A program made the position numbers and the translations under genes. This document shows, piece by piece, positions 1-3,889 of a stretch of 6,183 bases of DNA. Source of the stretch: Clostridiales bacterium (GTDB lineage: Bacteria > Bacillota > Clostridia > Christensenellales > Aristaeellaceae); contig JAAZEI010000067.1 of the NCBI GenBank assembly GCA_012512355.1, forward strand, positions 1 to 6,183, read 5' to 3'. The first letter of the stretch is position 1. Each line of letters begins with the position of its first letter. The notes below the pieces were generated by a model. That model searched no databases, was not told the DNA's origin, and worked only from the letters and a program-made list of their open reading frames with translations.

Positions 1-52
1 AACAGAGACAAAACTCCTGCCTCTTCGCCAACATGAAAACAAAAAAGAACGC

Positions 53-81
53 AAAAAAGCCGCAACAACCGCTGCGGCTTT
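53..81 (-). terminator. Intrinsic terminator of the degV-pdxY unit
   Basis: A 9-bp perfect stem (arms 56-64 and 73-81, core GCCGCA/TGCGGC) encloses an 8-base loop. Read on the minus strand, the hairpin is followed directly by a run of six T (58-53), part of which pairs in the stem. It lies 14 bases beyond the pdxY stop codon, the expected place for the end of this leftward transcript. In the plus direction the tail is TTTATATA, which is weaker. The rest of bases 1-94 shows no gene or recognisable site. Confidence 0.85.
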
Positions 82-94
82 ATATATAAAGAAT

Positions 95-937
95 TTATTC
101 TTCTAAAAGTTTATCTACGAGCCAGGGAAGCGCCTGTTCAAATGGGGCACCAAATCGGGCAGTTTTATGCTCTGGATCCGCATTTTTTAAGCACTCAGCT
201 ATAAAGCGAACAGCGATATCACAAGCTTGTTCCAGATTTCGGCCCAGAAGCAGGGCAGCTTCAAGCGCTGCGGCAAACAAGTCCCCTGTTCCGGGCCAGG
301 CGCCTTTGACCTGGGTGACAAAAAAAGCTTTTGGTGCCTGCATCCCCGGTGACAGGCAAGCGGCGCCAATATAACCCGGCTGACCGCTGATACCGGTCAT
401 CACTGCACTGGAGCTGCCAAGGTTTTGAAGCAATTTTAACTGACGCAGCAAATCTTTGGGACTGTCAGGGCCTTTATGATAAGGATCTCCCAGCAGCATG
501 GCGGCTTCTGTACGATTGGGCAGGATAACATCGGCTTTTTGGCATAATTGCTGCATGCCTTGCAGCAGCGCATCGTCGCAGTAGCTGTACGCTTTTCCCC
601 AATCTCCCATCACAGGATCAACAAAAAGAAGGCATTCCTCTGTTTTATATCTAAAAAGCACCTCATTGATCACATCCAGCTGATGTGCGCCCGCAAGGTA
701 ACCGATATGAATCGCATCAAAACACAGGTCCATTGAAGCCCATTGCTCCAGCGCAAAGCCCATGTCCTGGGTTAAATCGCGCCGATAGGCTTGGGGAAAC
801 CCGGTGTGCGAAGAAAGCAGCGCAGTGGGCAAAGGTGTAACCCTGATACCAGCCGCATTAAAAACAGGCAGTGCCGCCAAGAGCGAGCACCGCCCGATAA
901 AAGATATATCCTGAATGACAAGGATGTGTTTTTGCAT
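95..937 (-). CDS. pdxY: Pyridoxal/pyridoxamine kinase (PdxY/PdxK-like, ribokinase fold)
   Basis: This 280-residue cytoplasmic enzyme should use ATP to phosphorylate the 5'-hydroxyl of pyridoxal or pyridoxamine in vitamin B6 salvage. Visible family marks in order are the N-terminal strand HILVIQD (4-10), SSHTGF (42-47, the substrate-side STHTG-like segment), HIGYLAG (77-83), DPVMGD (107-112), PNRTEA (140-145) and the GTGD anion-hole/catalytic motif (216-219, with Asp219 as the predicted base). Length matches the family (about 280-290). The only plausible start is Met1, because the first strand begins at residue 4. The gene starts 3 bases after the degV stop and has only a weak, distant purine-rich stretch (AAAGAGAG) upstream, so translation is probably coupled to degV. 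It is followed by a strong terminator. Preference for pyridoxal, pyridoxamine or hydroxymethylpyrimidine (a ThiD-like activity) cannot be settled from sequence. The DPVMGD, SSHTGF and overall pattern favour the PdxY/PdxK group. Confidence 0.85.
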   Translation of the reverse strand: MQKHILVIQDISFIGRCSLLAALPVFNAAGIRVTPLPTALLSSHTGFPQAYRRDLTQDMGFALEQWASMDLCFDAIHIGYLAGAHQLDVINEVLFRYKTEECLLFVDPVMGDWGKAYSYCDDALLQGMQQLCQKADVILPNRTEAAMLLGDPYHKGPDSPKDLLRQLKLLQNLGSSSAVMTGISGQPGYIGAACLSPGMQAPKAFFVTQVKGAWPGTGDLFAAALEAALLLGRNLEQACDIAVRFIAECLKNADPEHKTARFGAPFEQALPWLVDKLLEE

Positions 938-940
938 GCT

Positions 941-1819
941 TTAGTTAGGTCTCTCTTTGCCCATAAAGCAAATGCCCAGGGTGCCCGGGCCTGCATGAGA
1001 TCCGATGACAGGGCCAATCACATGCACTGAAATATTTTGAGCTTCTGGCATCTTCGTCTGCACCATGGTTTTTAGCATTTCGGCCTCAGACTGTGCGTCA
1101 CCGTGAAAAACAATAATTTCCTGTTCAGCCGAGTTCTCGATGTTCTGAAGGGTATTTTCAACCATGAACTTCATTGCTTTTTTGGAGCCTTGTACCTTGG
1201 TAAGCGCTTCAAGCTTGCCTGCTTTGGTGAGCGTAAGAATGGGTTTTATATTAAGCATAGAGCCGACCACAGCGCTGGTTGAGGAAATTCGACCGCCGCG
1301 GCGAAGATAAACCAAATCATCTACTGTGAGAAAAACCTGAGCCCGGCTTCGGTTTTGCAGGATCCAATCTGCCACTTCCTCAATACCGGCACCGCTTTCA
1401 TACAGTTCATAAGCCTGTTTAACCAAGACTGCCATAGGAAATGATATGCTCAGAGTATCGACCACCAAGAACTTGCGCTCCGGGTATTTTTTCGTCAGTT
1501 CATCGCGCGCTTCCATCACATTGTTAAAAGTCGCAGACATTTTGCTGGAAAAGGCGACAAACAGCAAGTCCCCTTTTTCCAAAAAGGGTTCGAAATATTC
1601 GAGATAAACCGCTGTGGGCAACAGAGAGGTAGCGGGCGTGGCCCCTTTTCGCATCTTGTCAAAAAAGTCAGACTGGTCGCCTGACTTGCCGTTGTCATCA
1701 AAATATTCACGGGCATCGATGTTGTAAGGCATCTGAACAACAGGAATGTTCTTCTCCTGCGCAAATTGCCAAGGCAGGTCACTGTCAGAATCTGTCATGA
1801 AGACGTAATCGCGCAGCAT
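941..1819 (-). CDS. degV: DegV family fatty-acid-binding protein
   Basis: This 292-residue soluble protein has the full DegV two-domain pattern. Family members bind a long-chain fatty acid between the domains. In some Firmicutes, FakB paralogues present it to the kinase FakA for phosphorylation; no FakA gene is visible here, so that role is inference. Visible marks are TDSDSDLP (9-16), TPATSLLP (61-68, the TSxPS-type fatty-acid carboxylate site), SSKMSATFNN (91-100), VDTLSISF (120-127), the hallmark VDDLVYLRRGGRIS (166-179), NIKPIL (190-195) and the C-terminal HAGPGTLGICFMG (275-287). The start is fixed by AAGGAGG at 1832-1826, six bases upstream of ATG. It is the first gene of a two-gene unit with pdxY and has its own promoter. 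Normal length, no damage seen. 'DegV' is a family name and does not imply a role in degradation. Confidence 0.92.
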   Translation of the reverse strand: MLRDYVFMTDSDSDLPWQFAQEKNIPVVQMPYNIDAREYFDDNGKSGDQSDFFDKMRKGATPATSLLPTAVYLEYFEPFLEKGDLLFVAFSSKMSATFNNVMEARDELTKKYPERKFLVVDTLSISFPMAVLVKQAYELYESGAGIEEVADWILQNRSRAQVFLTVDDLVYLRRGGRISSTSAVVGSMLNIKPILTLTKAGKLEALTKVQGSKKAMKFMVENTLQNIENSAEQEIIVFHGDAQSEAEMLKTMVQTKMPEAQNISVHVIGPVIGSHAGPGTLGICFMGKERPN

Positions 1820-1824
1820 ACAAA

Positions 1825-1832
1825 CCCTCCTT
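1825..1832 (-). promoter_or_regulatory. Ribosome binding site of degV
   Basis: Reading leftward, AAGGAGGG occupies 1832-1825 and lies about six bases before the degV ATG at 1819. It is close to a perfect anti-Shine-Dalgarno match and fixes the start. Confidence 0.85.
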
Positions 1833-1858
1833 CAATTTTAAAACATAAGTTTGTCAAT

Positions 1859-1887
1859 ATTGTAACCCTTGCAATTGACAATTGCAA
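1859..1887 (-). promoter_or_regulatory. Predicted sigma-A-type promoter of degV-pdxY
   Basis: On the minus strand, a -35-like TTGCAA (1887-1882), a 17-base spacer and a -10-like TACAAT (1864-1859) have standard geometry. Transcription would begin near 1852, giving a leader of about 33 bases with the ribosome site in it. The -35 hexamer lies inside the right arm of the inverted repeat at 1866-1890. A TTGACA at 1857-1852 looks like a better -35 but has no acceptable -10 at the right distance. Confidence 0.6.
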
Positions 1888-1890
1888 GGG
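1866..1890. repeat. Perfect inverted repeat overlapping the degV promoter, possible operator
   Basis: The arms CCCTTGCAAT (1866-1875) and ATTGCAAGGG (1881-1890) are perfectly complementary over 10 bp, with a five-base centre, TGACA. The repeat covers the predicted -35 and most of the spacer of the degV promoter, a typical position for a repressor. As RNA it could also form a hairpin, but neither strand has a proper U tract after it: the minus strand continues TTACAAT and the plus strand GATTGTTTAG. A role as intrinsic terminator is therefore less likely. The binding protein is unknown and none is encoded next to it. Confidence 0.6.
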
Positions 1891-1955
1891 GATTGTTTAG
1901 TTATTTCTTAACCAACGAGGGATAACTCAACTACAGCGCCTATCCCATCACTAAG

Positions 1956-1976
1956 AAAACCTCAACCTGAGGATTT
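1956..1976 (-). terminator. Weak hairpin after the HAD gene, possible terminator
   Basis: Directly after the TAG stop of the HAD gene, the minus strand can form CCTCA-GGT-TGAGG (1972-1960), extended past one T-T mismatch by GAAA/TTTC. The T-rich stretch TTTTCTT follows, but part of it sits in the stem. The stem core is only 5 bp, so termination would be partial at best. The rest of the 157-base gap (1820-1976) holds the degV promoter region and no small gene that I can support. Confidence 0.35.
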
Positions 1977-2612
1977 CTATAACTCTTCGGTCTCTAGCGC
2001 GTTGAGCATCTGTGCAAAACTTGTGAAGCGATACTGTGCAGGATATTGGGCGTAAGCCATATCAGCATCAAAAAGGATGTGGTCCATCCCAGCGTTGGTA
2101 CCGGCATCCAGATCGATTGGTCTGTCTCCCACCATAACACAATCAGCCGGATGAAGATGATGTTTTTTCATTAGATACTGTAGGGCGTCAGGTGCCGGCT
2201 TTGAAGGAAAGCCATCCGCACTCGTAACCCCATCTGTAAACAGGTCCCATAAACCATCACGCTGCATCGCATTGGGGCCTGAAATGCCCCGATGCGTATA
2301 CAGATAATGACGGCCGCCATGATGATTAATAAATGTCAGCGCCTCTTCGAGCCCGGGATAGGGCTGCAGGGTTTCTTCTCCTTCATCCTCTGCATAGTGG
2401 TGATACAAATCCATCAGCTCTTGGGCATATTTGCCATCCGCAACAGAAGCGGCAGCTGTACCCAGCTTTTGCTTAACTCGTATGAACACTTCCTCATCGG
2501 GAAGATCAATCTTTTTTTGCTGCAATGCCTTTTGAAAAGCACGAACAATACGGGGGTAGGTGTCATATAAGGTACCATCAAAATCCCAGAACCAGTGATT
2601 GTATTTGAGCAT
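1977..2612 (-). CDS. HAD-superfamily hydrolase, phosphoglycolate-phosphatase-like (subfamily IA type)
   Basis: This 211-residue cytoplasmic protein is a predicted Mg-dependent small-molecule phosphatase. All four HAD motifs are present: motif I DFDGTLYDT (10-18; nucleophile Asp10 and acid/base Asp12), motif II at YTHR (105-108; Thr106), motif III Lys138 within SKPAPDAL (137-144), and motif IV GDRPIDLDAG (162-171; Asp163 and Asp167). A helical cap of about residues 15-85 between motifs I and II fits subfamily IA, as in phosphoglycolate phosphatase and beta-phosphoglucomutase relatives. The substrate cannot be read from the sequence. The ATG overlaps the mscL TAA by one base (TAATG), with a modest AAAGG about nine bases upstream. 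It should therefore be co-transcribed and translationally coupled with mscL. No truncation or missing catalytic residue is seen. Confidence 0.87.
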   Translation of the reverse strand: MLKYNHWFWDFDGTLYDTYPRIVRAFQKALQQKKIDLPDEEVFIRVKQKLGTAAASVADGKYAQELMDLYHHYAEDEGEETLQPYPGLEEALTFINHHGGRHYLYTHRGISGPNAMQRDGLWDLFTDGVTSADGFPSKPAPDALQYLMKKHHLHPADCVMVGDRPIDLDAGTNAGMDHILFDADMAYAQYPAQYRFTSFAQMLNALETEEL

Positions 2613-3076
2613 TATTTACCAGCCTTTAAGGGAAGCTCGCTGGTGCAGGGGGGGCAGCGGGTTGCTTTGTCGGCCACGGGCTCTGTACAATATTCACAAG
2701 TACGAACAACTGGTTCGGGAGCGTCGTCTTTTTTCTTCTGCATTTTTGCAAGGGCTTTGATGAACATGAAAATGAAGAAAGCAATGATCAGAAAATCTAT
2801 CACAGCCTGAATAAACAAACCGTAATTGAGGGTTGCAACGCCTGCTGCGTTGGCAGCTTCAATGGTTTTGTAGGGTGTTTGAGTTTGACTCAGCTGCACA
2901 AATAAACTGTCTACGCTCACCCCACCGGTCAAAAGACCCAGTATGGGCATGAAAACGTCATTGACCAAACTTGAGACAATCTTGCCAAAAGCACCGCCGA
3001 TGATGACACCGACAGCCAGGTCAATCATATTGCCTTTTACCGCAAATGCTTTGAACTCTTCCATAAATTTTTTCAT
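2612..3076 (-). CDS. mscL: Large-conductance mechanosensitive channel MscL with Cys-pair C-terminal tail
   Basis: This 154-residue inner-membrane protein forms a homopentameric channel that opens under membrane tension and releases solutes after hypo-osmotic shock. Order of parts: an amphipathic N-terminal helix (about 2-13), TM1 (about 16-45) with the near-invariant NMIDLAVGVIIGGAFGKIVS stretch and pore-gate positions Leu20, Gly23 and Val24, an extracellular loop (about 50-83), TM2 (about 85-108), and a charged KMQKKKDD linker. The usual C-terminal helical bundle is replaced by a segment with CEYC (127-130) and CPPC (141-144), a likely zinc ribbon. I chose the ATG at 3076 because AGGAG (3089-3085) lies eight bases before it. 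An in-frame ATG at 3094 would lie upstream of that ribosome site and add six residues outside the family alignment. It leads a two-gene unit with the HAD gene. Confidence 0.95.
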   Translation of the reverse strand: MKKFMEEFKAFAVKGNMIDLAVGVIIGGAFGKIVSSLVNDVFMPILGLLTGGVSVDSLFVQLSQTQTPYKTIEAANAAGVATLNYGLFIQAVIDFLIIAFFIFMFIKALAKMQKKKDDAPEPVVRTCEYCTEPVADKATRCPPCTSELPLKAGK

Positions 3077-3118
3077 CGTATATTCTCCTGTCAATTTTTA
3101 CTTCCACCAGATTAGTTT

Positions 3119-3147
3119 ATTGTAGCATATGCTAAAAACCCAAGCAA
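3119..3147 (-). promoter_or_regulatory. Predicted promoter of mscL-HAD unit
   Basis: On the minus strand, TTGCTT (3147-3142), a 17-base spacer and TACAAT (3124-3119) form a good vegetative promoter. A TGC directly before the -10 gives an extended -10 element. Transcription would start near 3112, about 35 bases before the mscL ATG, with the AGGAG ribosome site inside the leader. Confidence 0.7.
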
Positions 3148-3150
3148 GGT

Positions 3151-3180
3151 TTATGCAAAAAGAGTGCGTTATGCTATAAT
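3151..3180 (+). promoter_or_regulatory. Predicted extended -10 promoter of pyrE
   Basis: A consensus TATAAT (3175-3180) is preceded by TGC, giving an extended -10. The -35 region is poor; TTATGC at 3151-3156 is the nearest candidate. Transcription would begin near 3187, leaving a leader of only about 26 bases. It is divergent from the mscL promoter, with just a few bases between their -35 regions. Confidence 0.65.
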
Positions 3181-3200
3181 AACTCATAATCAATAATTCT

Positions 3201-3206
3201 GGAGGG
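3201..3206 (+). promoter_or_regulatory. Ribosome binding site of pyrE
   Basis: GGAGGG lies about seven bases before the ATG at 3213. It is a strong Shine-Dalgarno match and fixes this start. Confidence 0.9.
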
Positions 3207-3212
3207 ATAGCA

Positions 3213-3773
3213 ATGGATGAGCAAACCCTGCATAAACTAATGATCGATTTGGGTGCATTAAAAAAAGGGCATTATTTGCGCACCTCAGGACGGCACAGTG
3301 ATACTTATGTACAGCCGGCCAAGCTGTTCCAATCTGCCAGCATGGCGGAGAGTGTTGCAGCGCCTTTGGCAAAACATTTTGAAGGAATGGGCGCGCAGTT
3401 AGTCTTGGGCGCTGCTCTGGGCGGTGTTCTGGCAGGCTACGAAGTCAGCCGCGCGCTGAACCTGCCCTACATCTTCAGCGAACGAAAGGACGGTGCCATG
3501 ACCCTGCGCCGCGGCTTTACCATCAGCCCCGGTTCCAAGGTGCTTCTCATCGAGGACGAAGTACAGACAGGTACCAGCGTGCGTGAAATGACAGAAATAG
3601 TCAGGGCGCTTGGGGGCGAAGTGGTGGGTATCGGCTGCATTGTTGATAAATCCGGCGGTAAACTCCGTTTTGAAGCACCCTTCAAGGCATTGCTTTCCAT
3701 CCCGGTCACACACTATTCCTCCCAGGATTGTCCACTGTGCAAAGAGGGCATCGAGATGGAACCCAGTCCGTAA
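3213..3773 (+). CDS. pyrE: Orotate phosphoribosyltransferase, Thermus-like short form
   Basis: This 186-residue cytoplasmic enzyme should transfer ribose-5-phosphate from PRPP to orotate, making OMP, the fifth step of de novo pyrimidine synthesis. Type I phosphoribosyltransferase features are clear: the orotate-side YLRTSGRHSDTYVQ (21-34), GAALGGVLAGYEVSRAL (66-82), the flexible loop FSERKDGAMTLRRGF (88-102) with its basic residues, and the PRPP motif VLLIEDEVQTGTSV (110-123). The motif carries DEVQTGTS in place of the more common DVVTTGGS, but both acidic residues (Glu114, Asp115) remain. A CPLC pair (173-176) near the C-terminus followed by KEGI matches, as I recall it, the Thermus-type PyrE family (TIGR01367) rather than the E. 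coli or Bacillus types. The gene stands alone, without other pyr genes in view, with its own promoter and a terminator 50 bases downstream. The short leader leaves no room for a PyrR-type attenuator. Confidence 0.92.
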   Translation: MDEQTLHKLMIDLGALKKGHYLRTSGRHSDTYVQPAKLFQSASMAESVAAPLAKHFEGMGAQLVLGAALGGVLAGYEVSRALNLPYIFSERKDGAMTLRRGFTISPGSKVLLIEDEVQTGTSVREMTEIVRALGGEVVGIGCIVDKSGGKLRFEAPFKALLSIPVTHYSSQDCPLCKEGIEMEPSP

Positions 3774-3822
3774 AAGAATCCTATAGAAATTTGTGCTGAA
3801 TAATATAACTACAAATCGTTAT

Positions 3823-3854
3823 AAAAAAGCTGTACCCTGGGGCACAGCTTTTTT
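3823..3854. terminator. Bidirectional intrinsic terminator between pyrE and ileS
   Basis: The stem GCTGT (3829-3833)/ACAGC (3844-3848) is flanked by six A on the left (3823-3828) and six T on the right (3849-3854). Inner CC/GG pairs probably stabilise it further. Both strands therefore show a GC hairpin followed by a U tract, so it can stop pyrE on the plus strand and ileS on the minus strand. The remaining bases from 3774 to 3889 hold nothing else that I can name. Confidence 0.88.
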
Positions 3855-3889
3855 ATACATTCTGTTGTTTTTAACAGGACAGCCATTTT

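Noticed and set aside
772..1030. Overlapping small open frames on both strands around the degV-pdxY junction
   Set aside because: They are shadows of two clearly recognisable genes and lack ribosome sites and domain matches.
1866..1890. Inverted repeat as an intrinsic terminator of the mscL-HAD transcript
   Set aside because: The hairpin is strong, but no U tract follows in the minus direction, it is about 90 bases past the HAD stop, and it sits on the next promoter. An operator is the better guess.
3077..3094. Upstream ATG that would lengthen MscL by six residues
   Set aside because: The extra residues contain the AGGAG ribosome site for the ATG at 3076, and MscL proteins normally begin at the amphipathic helix starting there.
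3181..3212. PyrR-binding attenuator or pyrimidine riboswitch before pyrE
   Set aside because: The predicted leader is only about 26 bases and contains no alternative hairpins.
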